Assembly (NCBI GenBank): GCA_007258455.2
Contig: VDFB02254929.1
Span: 62,001 to 126,000, forward strand
DNA: 64,000 bases
Direction: 5' to 3'
Source of the DNA: Sequoia sempervirens
Lineage: Eukaryota; Streptophyta; Pinopsida; Cupressales; Cupressaceae
Shown: positions 47,076-58,239 of the stretch, piece by piece
Numbering within the stretch: the first letter of the stretch is position 1
Layout of the letters: each line of letters starts with the position of its first letter
The notes under the pieces: generated by a model
Databases searched by the model: none
What the model was told of the DNA's origin: nothing
The model's input: the letters and a program-made list of their open reading frames with translations, nothing else
Made by a program: the position numbers and the translations under genes

Positions 47076-48314
47076 TGTGATGTCCCCGTCGGGTTCTCGA
47101 ACAGTGTGTTAGCCCTTTATTGGACCCTTGTGGGCTAGCCGGATTGGTTAGAGGGTCAATGGTACTTTCTGGAGAGTTTGATCGTTCTTGTTTTCAGAGC
47201 CCAATGATTGGTTCACAGCAGGCATTAGCAGTGCAGGAGTCAACAGCTTCTGACGCACAAGGATTATATGGTGTTTTGAGTGAGTTATGGGTTTTTAAGT
47301 GATTTAAATATTAATTGATTTAATATTTAATTATAAAGTCAAATTGACTTTATATTTTTTTAAATCACTTAAATATTCTCTAAAAGTGATTTAATATTTT
47401 AATCACTTAAATTGATAAAGTGCGCCCAAGTATTTAAGTCAAATACTATTGAAATGACTTAAATATAATTTAAAAGATTAAAATATGAGAAAAGGCGTAT
47501 CTTTCCTGGAATTCATGCCTTTTTGCATATAAGGCAATTTTTGGCAATGAGAAACTCACCTTTTTGATATTTCGACTTTGTCTTGTGCTATTTCCTGTGC
47601 ATTCTCCTGTGATCAGGGTTTGAACAATCTCCCATTGAAGAACGATACCTCTTCAGTGTTGAGCACTCTTGAGATTGTGAAAGATCAATCGAATCAGTGC
47701 AGTTGAGAGCTTCATTCAGAGGTTCTACATGATTCAGACAGAGAATATATATTGAGATTTTATGTTGATTGCAATAAGAAAGGGTTTCTTCCTTGTGGCG
47801 CTTCCTTCTTCAGATTCAGAGGCTTCCAGCAGGGATATTACACATTCTTTCCTTGGCCGTACGGCTTACCTTGGGATTTGTGCATTCTAGAGAGGCGTGT
47901 GAAGGGTTAGGCTGAAACGCCTTCCTTTTGATTGTTTTTGGTCTTCCATCCTTGGCGTCTAGCATTTTCAGAGACTTGTATCCAGTTTCGAGGCAGGAGA
48001 ACTCAGATCTGGAGGCTTGGCGTCCATTATTGTCAGTTTTCAGCATTCTTGGCTGGCGAGCTGGCTTTCTGTTTTAAATAAAATAACTGGAGACATTCTG
48101 GTATGTTTGTCATTCATGATCTCATTGTTTCAATGAAATAACATCTTCTGCATTTCCATTCTGTGAGAAATTGCTCTGTATTTCAGTTTACAAGCTTTTA
48201 TATGCTGCGCCCCTTCTCTTCTGTCTATGAACTTTTCTCTAAAAAACTAAAATAACACTAAAAAGACTTAAGAATTACTGGGGTTTGAGTTGAGAGCCAG
48301 CAGGGCTCATCACA
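47076..48314. mobile_element. Candidate solo LTR (TGTGATGTCCCC...CTCATCACA)
   Basis: The 1,239-bp segment has ends TGTGATG/CATCACA, perfect 7-bp inverted complements. The start TGTGATGTCCCC resembles the TGTAATGTCCC family at 10672. GCATATAAGGC near 47530 could be a TATA box. The flanks AACAT and GCCAT agree at only three of five positions, so the target duplication is not convincing. No coding domains. Confidence 0.5.
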
Positions 48315-49380
48315 GCCATCTCCAACTATAATCACCAGTCTGTCATTATAGATATTGGTGGTCTTTAACAGGGATCTTTTGAGCCATAAAATCCTACTTC
48401 ACGAATGTTTCAATCAATTTTCTACAGTTGCTGAAAATTCACGAATGCAAATTTGGACCTCTTGTCTTCACAACAATCTGAGTGACCAAAGGAGCTGAAT
48501 GGAGGTTGTTCTTATTGCACAACAATAATTAATTGAGGGCAATGTAATATATTTTCCTCACACTTGAGGCTTGTAGTTTTTTTGGAATTTAATAGAAAGG
48601 GAACTGTCCCTGTGACAACAACTTATGCATCAACACGCACACACACATTATTATATATGGAAATTTCTAGAAAGGGCTTTAGAAACCTGAAAATTTCTTA
48701 AGACAAAATGCTTTGGGTGGGCTATATCTACAATGAAAGCTAACAATGAAGGTTTTGTGAGGGAAAGAGCTAAGAACTAATCACATACGTGGTAGCTACT
48801 AAAGACCAATGGAAAGCCACCAATACATAGCAACATCCATAGTAAAGCCCGCACCATTATTTATAGCAAATTATGTTTTGTGTTTATGTGCAAATTAGAA
48901 TTTCAAATGATGCCTATATGGTTTCAAAAGGTGTCTACTATGATTAATACAATAATTTTACTACAATAAGTGCCATGAAACGTGTATCCCATGGCTTCCT
49001 AAGTATGTTTTCCCCTTTTTAACAAGGCCACAGTGGTGATCAAAAGTGGTCACTTTCTTTTTGAAATTAGCTAAATTGGAACTTCAATGAATAATTTGAG
49101 ATGTCTATACTCAAGATTTGAAGATTTCTAAACTACTAAATTGAAAAAAAAAAAAGATTATAATAGTCATGGAGTACACTTGGGGCTCAACTCTTAAGAG
49201 TACTTTATCTCCTACTGATAATAGTCGTCGGTCTATTTTCTGCAAGCTCTTTTAGGGCTTGATTCTTAAGAGTACTTTATCTTCTATTGATAATAGTCGT
49301 TGAGTACACTTGGCATCCACATAACTTTTCTGCCTATCATTTGCTTATGTTAATCTTTTCTTGATTAGTTTAATTTTCTC
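48315..49380. other. Intron DNA; ~73-bp tandem repeat
   Basis: No gene seen. CTTAAGAGTACTTTATCTCC and its continuation (about 49191-49232) recur at about 49265-49306 with few changes, a 73-bp period. Confidence 0.45.
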
Positions 49381-49399
49381 CTCCATTTCCATTAGCATT

Positions 49400-50940
49400 T
49401 CTGGCCCAAGGTTAATCCTATCATCTAGTTTATCTCAAATTATAGGAGTTTAGCACTTCCTTCCATCTTTTAAAATGAGCCATTTTTATCACAGAATGGT
49501 ATGAGTTATTATAAGATAACTCAACTAGTCCCACTTACATTTTTTATCCATGCAATACATCCTCAACAAATCCTCAAGTACTTGACTTACTCTCTTCGTT
49601 TGACCATCTTTATCTGGATGATAATCTGACCTTATGTTCAATTGAGTTCCTAGCATTGAAAATAAGGTCTTCTAGAACCTTGAAATCATCTATGCATCTC
49701 TATATGAGATAATATTCTCAAGAATTCCATGTAATCTAAAAAATTATTGCACAAATTTTCTTGTTAAGATGGGTGCCCTATCTATAAGGTTTCCTAGAAC
49801 AAAATGAGCTACCTTTGTGAGCTTATCCACCACTACAAGAATTGTGTCATATTTGTTGATGTTATGACAGCGTCGGTCTTATCCTTCCAGCCGATCTCCT
49901 TGTTGAAGAATAATAAATTAAATCATAGCTATGGCTATTTAATTTATATGATATCGATTTAATTGGAGAGGCACAATGATTTAATTATTATATTAATGGA
50001 GTGGCACGAATTAATGAAGAGGCACAAATTTCTAAAAGAGGCCGACCTCTTGAATGGACGCAATTTCATTGAAGGGGCGCATCTTTCTTGCTAAGGCCGA
50101 CTTCATGGTTAATGTGGGTTCGATTTGTTATGAAGGGGTGTGAATTTATGTGGCCGACCTATTGCATTTAAGAGACACGACTTTTGGAGAGGCCGACTTG
50201 CTGATTATGAAGAGTCTCGTCTCTCTCCTCATTGTGTATATATGTTCGATGAGACTCCTTCATTTGTCAATTCAGTTTTTCCATTTCAAAGTTCGATCTC
50301 CTTCTCAAGTGCAAATTATATCAAGTGCAGATTATTCTATCTAGTGCGAATTATTCTAAGGCAGATTGAGTCTATTCAAGTGCAGATTGAAGGGCAGACT
50401 ATTAGTTTGTGTTACATCATTGCTGGTGCTGATTATTGGCCTTGTGTGTGGCCTCATTGTAAAGAGACTTGTTGCCATTGCTCATATATATAAGAGATAT
50501 ATTTGTTGCTGGGTTTTTATCCCTCAAGAGGAGGGTTTTCCCAGGGTATCTGCTGTGTTATTGTGTCTGATTTTAAATTAATTTTCTGTGTATTAAATCT
50601 GATAATAAAACTAACAATATTGATTTCTAGACATGGGTAAGACTTGAACAAAGTCTATGCTAATCACTTGCCATATCCATTTAGGAACATCATGGAGGTA
50701 CAACAATCCTATTTAATGTTGATTCTCAACTTTGACTTGCTGACATTCCAAACATCTTGCTACAAATCTTGCAACATCTTGTTTCATATCTTTCCAAAAA
50801 TAGTTGTTTCACATCCGCTAATAGTTTTGTTACTCTTGGATGACCGAAATATGGAGTGCAATGTGCTTCTCTCAAAACAATATTTCTCAAATCAATCTGA
50901 TTTGGAACATACATTCTATCTTTGTAGCTCATTAGTCCAT
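49400..50940 (-). pseudogene. Element C integrase, split by a solo LTR
   Basis: The zinc-binding part at 50932-50726 has NQIDLRNIVLREAHCTPYFG and HPRVTKLLADVKQLF. Left of the solo LTR the core continues with ILVVVDKLTKVAHFV (about 49850-49800), FFRLHGILENIIS, then YHPDKDGQTKRVSQVLEDLL (about 49620-49560). Stops are scattered. Removing 49854-50616 and one ATATT joins the two parts. Confidence 0.8.
49854..50616 (+). mobile_element. Solo LTR (TGTTGATG...AACTAACA) in element C, TSD ATATT
   Basis: The 763-bp insert has TGTT/AACA ends and perfect duplications ATATT (49849-49853 and 50617-50621). It is the same family as the solo LTR at 18643-19419: shared starts TGTTGATGTT...CAGCGTCGGTC, shared GTATATATG, and shared end GAGGAGGGTTTTCCCAGGGT...AAACTAACA. 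The short open frames across it (for example 50140-50493) have no recognisable domain. Confidence 0.92.
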
Positions 50941-51049
50941 TGATTTCAAAATGGTACCCCTCATACCTGATATCTTGAGGATTCTCAGATAGTGCTCTTT
51001 TGACCTGCTCACATAATTTTTCTCTTGAATAATTTCTTATTACCTAATC

Positions 51050-52030
51050 TCAAAAAGTGGATTGAATCAAGACCATTGCTGTAATATGCCCTCTATGACT
51101 CAATGCATCAGCAACTCGATTTTCCTTTCCTTTTATATAATTTATTTCAAAGTCATAATTTGATAAAAAAATCCAACCATCATCTTTACCGCACATTGAA
51201 ATTTGGTTGGGTGAAGATATACTTGAGACCTTGATTATTTGATTTAAGCTCAAATGACTTTCCCAACAAGTAGTGTCTCCACACTTTGAGAGCATGCACA
51301 ATTGCAGCTAACTCCAAATAATGTGAAGCATAAATTTTCTCATATGGTCATAACTTCTTGGACTCATATGCTACTACTTGTCCATCTTGCATTAGATTTT
51401 TAGAATACCACCCAAACCTTCACCTGAAAAATCAATGACAACTACAAAATTACGTACTACATCTGGGACTCTAAGAATCGGTGTAGAGGTCAACTTCTCC
51501 TTCAGAATGTAAAAATCCTCTTCACACTTTTTTGACAATTCAAAATATTTTCATTTTCTTTGAAGTGAAGTGATAGGGTTGGAAATTTTTGAAAAGTTCA
51601 AAACAAACTTCCTATGATACCTAGAAAAATTTATAAATCTACGTAGTTCATGCTCATTCTTAGGTACTAGCCATTCTAGGATAGGCTTGGTCCTTGAAGG
51701 ATCTACTACAATTTATTTTTCAGAAATAATACAGCCTAGGTATTTAACTTCTCTCTGGAAGAAGGTACATTTTCACAACTTTCCATACAACTTATTTTCT
51801 CTTAACCATTGTAGGAAAAATCTCAAATGTTGCACATGTTCTTCGTTCTTAGAATATATTAAAATACTGTCTAAGAATACAAGTATAAACTTGTCTAGGC
51901 AGTCTCTAAAGGCACTATTCATCAAGTTCATGAATGATGTAGGTGCATTAGTCAAACCAAAAGGGTAAGATTGCGAATTCATAATTCCCACATCTTTTCC
52001 TAAAGGTTGTTTTATTAATGTCTTCATCGT
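51050..52030 (-). pseudogene. Element C reverse transcriptase-RNase H (catalytic loop altered)
   Basis: RT at 52027-51773 keeps [20 protein letters not shown] and the palm loop [13 protein letters not shown]. The expected second Asp of the YxDD-type motif is Ser (FLDS), which should abolish polymerase activity. The connector FFQREVKYLGCIIS and RRFINFSRYHRKFV follow. RNase H ends with YDFEINYIKGKENRVADALS at 51170-51100. The N-terminal RT half is missing. Confidence 0.82.
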
Positions 52031-52286
52031 TTAATCTTAAGGGCTTGATTCTTTAAATCTTGCGCAATTTTTAACTGTGAAAAACACATGAATTTTGTAA
52101 AAGAATCTGCCAAAAAATTGCAGAAAATAGACCCATGAATTTATTGAAAAAAATTGCCAAAATCCCTTGTATGAATTCGTACAACTTCCTTTGTGATGTT
52201 CTTCTATGTCTCTTGCATGTAGTTCATCACTACCACAGCCCGTAGAATTCATGCTCTCACCAATCTCAGGAATTTTCAAAGCCCAA

Positions 52287-52298
52287 GCTCTAATACCA
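52287..52298 (-). other. Element C primer-binding site (tRNA-Met type)
   Basis: The minus strand reads TGGTATTAGAGC, one mismatch from the standard TGGTATCAGAGC, followed by TTGGGCTTTG. It shows that the LTR lies to the right and that most of gag-protease is deleted. Confidence 0.65.
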
Positions 52299-52494
52299 TA
52301 TTTTAAAAACAATATATAGAAAGTTAACCAAGATTGCATAAAAATCTATCTAAATGCTGATTGACCATTACAATATAAACATTACTTTAATAAGAAGAGG
52401 AAGAACACACAAAATTGGACCACGAGAGACACGAAAAATAGGAAATAGGCATTTTGGTCCATAACATAAATTATTACAAAAAGGGAACATGACA
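52299..52494 (-). repeat. LTR remnant between elements C and D
   Basis: The right edge GGGAACATGACA at 52494 matches the LTR edge of element A (GGGACATGACA) and directly follows D's last coding segment and purine-rich GAGTGGGGCGGGT. The left edge abuts C's primer-binding site. With only 196 bp, at least one of the two LTRs is truncated here. Confidence 0.5.
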
Positions 52495-52499
52495 AACCC

Positions 52500-53890
52500 G
52501 CCCCACTCAAAACTGCTTGCCCTCTAGCAATTTCAAATTTGGATGCTCCAAAATCTACGACCTTTCCCAAGTTACGTCCTCTATAGGAAGGTTATATCAT
52601 ACCAAATACTCGGTGATGTCTCTACCTCTTAGCTTCCTCTTCTGTACATCCATAATTGTGTTAGGAACCAAAATTAGTTTGCCTTATCTAATGGAGGCAA
52701 CTCTACTGAAGGTACAATATCATTTCCAAGTGCCCTTTTGACATGACACATGGAAAACATTGTAAACTTTACCCTCCTAAGGCAGCGCCAATATGCAACT
52801 TCACCAACCCTCTTCAAAATTCTGTAAGGTTCATAAAAATGAGGCTTAAGTTTTTCCGATCCACTTGCCTTTAGGGAAGATTTTCTGTATGACTGCAACC
52901 TCACAAGCACCATATTTCTGACCTCAAATGCTCTCTCTATCCTATGATAGTCTACATACATTTTTTGTTGATTTTGCACTTGCTAGAGATTATCCTTGAG
53001 TGACTTCAAGATGTCTTGGCTTTTCTTGTTTAAATCACTCACTCTTGAGACCATGTTGTTAGACAAAACAAGGTCAACAAAGCTTTATGCTCCATAGTGT
53101 AGAAGGCCATGAAGGGTGTCATCTTAATAGACATGTGATAAGTTGTGTTATAACAATGCTTCCCTAGATAGAGCCATTTGATCTATGCCTTCAAATGACC
53201 AACAACATAGTTCCTCAAATAGCCTTCCACCCATTTGTTCACAATCTTAGTTTGGCCGTTTGTTTTGGGGTGGTAGCTAGTGCTGGATGTGAGCTGTTCC
53301 TGTCAATTGAAAGATCCCTTGCCAAAACGAACTCAAGAATTGACTATCTCTATCACTCACAATATTATTAGGTAGTCTATGAAACCTAAACACTTCCTTG
53401 AAGAACAAATCGACAACTTGTGGTGCCTTGAAATCTAAAGAAGTAGCAAAGAAGTGCACATACTTTGTGAGTTTGTCCACAATCGCACATATGCAATCCT
53501 TACCTTAGACTTTAGGAAGTCTAGTGATGAAATCCATCAAAATGCTCTCCCAATTCTGCTTCGGAATGGGTAAAGGCTGCAAAAGTTTTGCTAGGTATGT
53601 TTTCTCTGTCTTATTCCATCGGAAAACTACACATTCACTAGTGTGTGTAAGGACATCATCCTTGAATCCTTTCCATGCAAACCTCTCTTTCATTTGCTCA
53701 TATGTCTTAAAGTATCTAGGGTGACCCACCAAGGGGGTATCATAGAATGCTCTAAAAATCCTTCCTTTCATTCTTGATTTTGGCATCAAATAATTTTTTT
53801 CCTTGTAGAGGATGAGTTTACTAGACACTGTGTACCTACCATCCAACAACTTTCCTTCCAAAACATCAATCACAAACACATTCTATTACG
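52500..53890 (-). pseudogene. Element D integrase with chromodomain remnant
   Basis: The zinc-binding region at 53879-53505 has LVGHPRYFKTYEQMKERFAW and CVVFRWNK, then MDFITRLPKV. The core continues at 53480-53277 with DKLTKYVHFFATS and NNIVSDRDSQFLSSFWQ. Then comes the linker MYVDYHRIERAFEVRNMVLV and KLKPHFYEPYRILKRVGEVA (52979-52760). The chromodomain near 52680-52520 is barely readable and ends EHPNLKLLEGKQF-like. Confidence 0.82.
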
Positions 53891-54029
53891 ATTTCTATCT
53901 TCCAATCAGCATAAATGTGAGACATCGAGAATAATGTTGGCTTCCTAAATAAAGCATCTATGACAACATTTTTCTTTCATTTAACATACTTGATGTCAAA
54001 ATCATATGCTTGAACTTTGCTTACCCATT

Positions 54030-55370
54030 TTTGTTGCTATTCATTTAGATTCTTTTGATTGAGAAAATACTTAAAGTTGTGATTTGTCTTGACTACAAAT
54101 TGGCCAACCAAGTACTTCTTGAACATGGTTAATGCATGCATAATGGCCAACATGTCCTTGTCATATATAGAGAATTTTCTTTCCACCTCCTTAAGTTTAT
54201 GAATTTCTAATGCAATTGGGTACTTATTCTGTATAAGCACTGCCCCAATTCCCTCTCTTGATGCATTGCACTCCAAGGCAAAGGGAAGGGAAAAATTAGT
54301 AATAGTTAGAAGGGACATGAGCTCATTACCTCATTGATTTTGTCAAAAGCTCATTGCATTGCTTCATTCCACATGAAGGTTACCTTCTTGGTTAGATTTG
54401 TTAAGGGGGAAACTAATTGAGGGAATCCCTTAATGAACCTCCAATAGTAACTACAAAGGCCAAAGAATTCTTGTAGTTGTGTCAAAGTCTTCAAGAGAGG
54501 CTAATCCAAAATGGATTTGATCTTCTCAATATCCACTTGCACTCCCTTTGTGTTGATGACGTGCCCTGAGTATAATTTTTTTTGTTTGTTGCAAATTCGC
54601 ATTTAGACTCTTTTGCAAATATGGTTTGTGCCTCCAAAATTCCTAGCACCTCATAAGGTGCCTTAAGTTCTTCTCCCAAGTTTTGTTGTAGCTAAGAATG
54701 TTGTCAAAGAAAACTAGGACAAACTTTCTTAGGTATTTGATGAACACTTGATTCATGCATGACTAGAAGGTTGTAGGGGAATTTGTCAAACCAAATGGCA
54801 CGACCAAAAATTCATAGTGCCCATAATTGCACTGAAAGGCCGTCTTGTGAATCTTCTCCTTGTGGATGCAAATTTGATGATAGCTTGATCTAAGGTCTAT
54901 CTTCGAGAAATAGATCACTCCATGAAGCTCATCTATCAATTTGTCAATCTTGGAAATTAGGTATTGATTTTTGATAGTTTTCTTGTTAGTGCTTTATAGT
55001 CGATGGACATCCTCATTATGCCATCTTTCTTCTTTACAAGTACTATAGAAAAGATACGACTTGAATTGGGCTTGATGTGTCCCATGTTCAAAAGTTCTTT
55101 TATTGCCTTTTCAATCTCCTTATACCTTTTGGGATGGAAATAAGGAGAAGTAATGATAACCTTAGCATCCTCCTCCAACTCAATAACATGCTCGAAGCCT
55201 CTATTAGGTGGTCTCCCTAGAGGAATGTTGATGAAGACCTTGTTGTGCTTGTTCAAGACATTGCGTACATTTTCATGGTATGCTTTCTTTCCTTCGAGAG
55301 ATTTTGTCACCAATACTAAGCATTGCATTGCCCAATCCATATGTCCATGACTAAAAATTCTCTCCATTCT
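54030..55370 (-). pseudogene. Element D reverse transcriptase-RNase H (catalytic loop altered)
   Basis: RT starts IPLGRPPNRGFEHVIELEED, then [14 protein letters not shown] (55367-54957). The palm at about 54710 reads LVFFDNILSYNKTW: the second catalytic Asp is Asn. ESKCEFATNKK follows at 54600. RNase H (54318-54037) has LPFALECNASREGIGAVLIQ, where the catalytic D of CDAS is also Asn, then YDKDMLAIMHALTMF. At least five frame breaks. Confidence 0.83.
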
Positions 55371-55399
55371 TTATGTAGTTGCAATCCTTTCTACACCAT

Positions 55400-56940
55400 T
55401 CATCATTCTGCGAAGTGCCACTTCCTTTCCTTAGATTGGAACTTTAGTTCCATGGTTTGGAAATTTTGTGTGATTTCTCCCAACAAATGCAACCATTGAA
55501 TACCCAAAACCAAGTTTGTGCCTCCTATGCTGACCACATAGAGGTCATCCTTCATATTATAGCCTCCTAGGGTGAGGTTTAATTGAGAGATCATTTTGGT
55601 GCATTGAATAGAAAAGCCGTCAACAACCATCACATTGAAACCTTCAAAGTCTTCTATTTTGAGATCTTGCTTTGCCACTAATCCTTCATCTATTAAATTA
55701 TGTAGCACTAATGTCAATGAGGATGGTGACTCTTTGTCCCCTCAAAACCCCACAAATTCGAATAAAGATTGCACCTTGGAGTATTAGAGAGCTTAGCCAG
55801 GGCAACGTCTTGATATTTCTTCTTCCTCCTTTGGATTTTCTTCTTCTTGAATCTCCAATTCAGGTTCTCCTCCTTTGCTTTGTGGCTTAGATTCTTCTAC
55901 CCTTGACTCGTCTTTAGAAACTACTTCAATGTAGTATACTTGTCCCTTTCCAAGACACGTATGTCCCAATGACCAAGGCTCTTTGCAAGTGAAGCATAGC
56001 TTCTTCTTTCTCAACTTGTTATTTTCCTCTATGTCTTCCCTTGATGGGTAGTTCTTGGGTTGATGTGCCTATTTATGAAAAGACTTCTTCCGAGGGATAC
56101 TCTTTTTTTGAAACTTGTTCCTTGGCATTAATGAATCAAGTGCCAAGGCCCTCTTGATTGCATTTTGTATGCAAGGTGGTTCGAAGGCTTTGACCAATCC
56201 CACGAGAGACTCAGTTAATCCCTCCATGAAAAGCATAGTCAACCTCCTTTTCATGATATTAGGTACCATTATAGACAAGTTTTGAAATTCTATCACATAA
56301 TTCTCCACTAAACCATATTGTTTGAGCTGACCCATTTTTTTGAAGTGTATCTCAAGATCCTTTTTATCAAACCTCTCTATCAGTATTCTACAAAACCTGT
56401 TGTTCAAGTTGATGGAGCCATGGCCTTGTGAGATCAGCCCATGGTACCACCATTCGTGTGTAGTACCCTCTAGATGTAGGGAAGTGAACTTGATAGCCTC
56501 ATCTCTAGTCATAGGCTTGAGGGTCAACTACGTGTCTAATTTTTGTACCCATGCACAAGTAGTGCATTTGTTGGATCCATTGTAGGTGGAGAATGTCAAC
56601 TTCCCCAAGGCATTCTACACATCTTGTAGAAACACTTGTAGTCTAGGTTTAGGTCTAGGACCACTCTTTCTTGACTTCTTCAAATTTAAAAAGTTGGTAA
56701 GAGAGATTTCAGCTCGGATTTCCTCTAGGAAGGTTTGATACTCAGCATAACAAGCTGTAATGTCATCAATAATTGGACTTTGAGCTTCAGTTTTAGGAAT
56801 CTCTTCCTCTCTACAAAGGAAAATAGGTTGGAATGGTCTAGTGGATGAAATAAGGACAGTCCTGTGGGTGTTGGTAGGAGTGACATTAAGATTGTTAGCA
56901 TAAGTGTATGGGAGAGGTGTACACTTTCTATTCTAATTAC
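55400..56940 (-). pseudogene. Element D gag and protease
   Basis: The gag core at 56527-56069 has ATHEWWYHGLISQGHG-like sequence, ILIERFDKKDLEIHFKKMGQ and LVENYVIEFQNLSIMV. The zinc knuckle CFTCKEPWSLGHTC (about 56000) and GKGQVYYIEVVSKDE tail are followed by an acidic EEEENPKEEEE run. The protease (55740-55403) reads LIDISAT with a frame break, then VAKQDLKIEDFEGFNV and TNLVLGIQWLHLLGE. Confidence 0.82.
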
Positions 56941-56944
56941 ATGC

Positions 56945-57842
56945 CTTGAATCTAGTTATTAAATGGCTTTTCCATACAAGATTTTTTTTTGGGTTCTTAT
57001 TCCCTTTGAGTTTAAGCCTGTCTAAATTTTTTTTGAAGAGGAAATGCTTTTCAAGCATTTTGTTCTTTGGTGGCTATTTGTTGTGCCTTGCACTCACGCC
57101 CCATGCCCCCTCTTCTCCTTTTTGGCGTGTTGTCGTTTTTTTTCCCTTCTTTCCTTTCTTTTCCTTTGTTTTTTTTTTCTTTCCTTACCCTTTCTTCCTT
57201 TCCTTTCCCTTTGTTTTTTCTCCTCCTTCTGAGTATCTTGTCATATTTCAAGATGTCGAGCTTTTCCGTACGGGCATACTAAATGGATTGGGCTTGAACC
57301 TTGACGCTCGACAAGTGCTCAGTGGTTGTTTCTCGCACTTTTGGACTTCGGGTGTTGGGTATTCATTAATGCAAATGCCCAACCCCGAACACCCAATGGT
57401 GGTGACGTCTTGTCACCTCAAGCCCCGCGTCGGTCAAATCAATCATTCGAATTTATGGCGCTGACAAAGTTTTAATGAGAAATTAATGAGTTATGAGGGG
57501 TCGCCGAAGGGGGTTCATCAAATCTATGATGCTCATTTTCACATTTACCTTTGCTATTTGTGAGCTCTGCAATTGATTGAGAACCTATTAAACCCTCACG
57601 ATTTCTTCCTTGCACCATTGTTCGTGGGTTGTCTGGTTTCATGTGAGCACGTGGTTCGTGGCTCATTTGTTTGCGTTTGCGTGTGCACATTCGTGGTGCT
57701 GTGTTTGTTTTTGCCCTTCCTACACGTTTTTACCAAGTAGAATCGAAACCCCTATCAAGTTTTCAATCAATTTAATCGTTTTCTTCTTGGGTTTGGGTGT
57801 GCTGGTTTTCCTATGTATTCCTATATATTCCTTTAAGTATGG
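56945..57842. other. Pyrimidine-rich and unassigned DNA
   Basis: A C/T-rich run (57127-57232, CTTTCC/TTTTTT) creates a 172-codon plus-strand frame of Phe/Leu/Ser (56946-57464) that I do not accept as a gene. The rest (57280-57840) is moderately GC-rich DNA with no recognised domain; it may be LTR or leader sequence of a lost element. Confidence 0.4.
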
Positions 57843-58005
57843 CATATGAGCTCCATGTTTATGTAATTCATTTTTCAGATTTTGAACATAATATATATTG
57901 CAGATTTCTCTTCCTTATTATGTGTTTCTTGATAATTTGCTGCCTTCTTGTATAGTGTTTTATGTGTGTTTGTGATCAGATTTGAAAGGGAGAGTTTCCC
58001 TCTTC
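57843..58005 (+). repeat. Left arm of a 163-bp inverted repeat around the 343-codon frame
   Basis: Reverse complement of 59688-59849 with few mismatches. The inner end is GGGAGAGTTTCCCTCTTC and the outer end CATATGAGCTCCATG. Similarity beyond the outer ends fades within about 30 bp. On the minus strand a purine run GAAGAGGAGAAAGAAGAGGG lies directly inside this arm and resembles a polypurine tract. Confidence 0.8.
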
Positions 58006-58239
58006 TTTCTCCTCTTCCAACACTTAGCTAGAACAAGCAACCTCCTCCTTTGACAAATTTGCTCTTCACTCCTCTTCCTTGATGTGGAATCAACTTCACC
58101 ATAACCTGACCACCTCCTCCAAATGTGTCTCACATTCTCCTCCAATCTTGTGGGATTCAACCCACCATAGTCCGTCCACCTCTACCAATCTGCACCTGCA
58201 ACTTAACTTTGCAATACCATACAAATCCTTCTTTGCATA
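58006..58239. other. Segment between the 343-codon frame and the left inverted arm
   Basis: The minus strand carries a short frame with NPTRLEENVRHIWRRWSGYG (about 58160-58100), basic and Trp-containing, running into the purine tract. It could be a separate short frame or a broken extension of the unknown protein. Not identified. Confidence 0.3.

Larger units (their letters stand above)
49400..52298 (-). mobile_element. Element C: internally deleted Ty3 retrotransposon
   Basis: Minus-strand element with a tRNA-Met type primer-binding site at 52287-52298. RT begins only about 260 bp inside it, so gag and protease have been lost. RT, RNase H and integrase follow in order. The integrase is interrupted by a solo LTR (49854-50616). 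RT and integrase motifs differ from chromoviruses A, B and D, so it is another Ty3 lineage. The left LTR was not identified. Confidence 0.75.
52495..56940 (-). mobile_element. Element D: decayed chromovirus (same family as A and B)
   Basis: The minus-strand gag-protease-RT-RNase H-integrase-chromodomain order is complete, with motifs nearly the same as in A and B. The 3' LTR edge is at 52494. No primer-binding site or 5' LTR was found at the right end, so it is truncated near 56940. All frames are broken. Confidence 0.82.

Noticed and set aside
47076..48314. Firm solo LTR call
   Set aside because: Ends are convincing but the 5-bp flanks (AACAT and GCCAT) do not match well, so it is kept only as a candidate.
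56946..57464. 172-codon plus-strand open frame
   Set aside because: Its Phe/Leu/Ser-rich product comes from a C/T-rich low-complexity run; no domain and no conserved texture.
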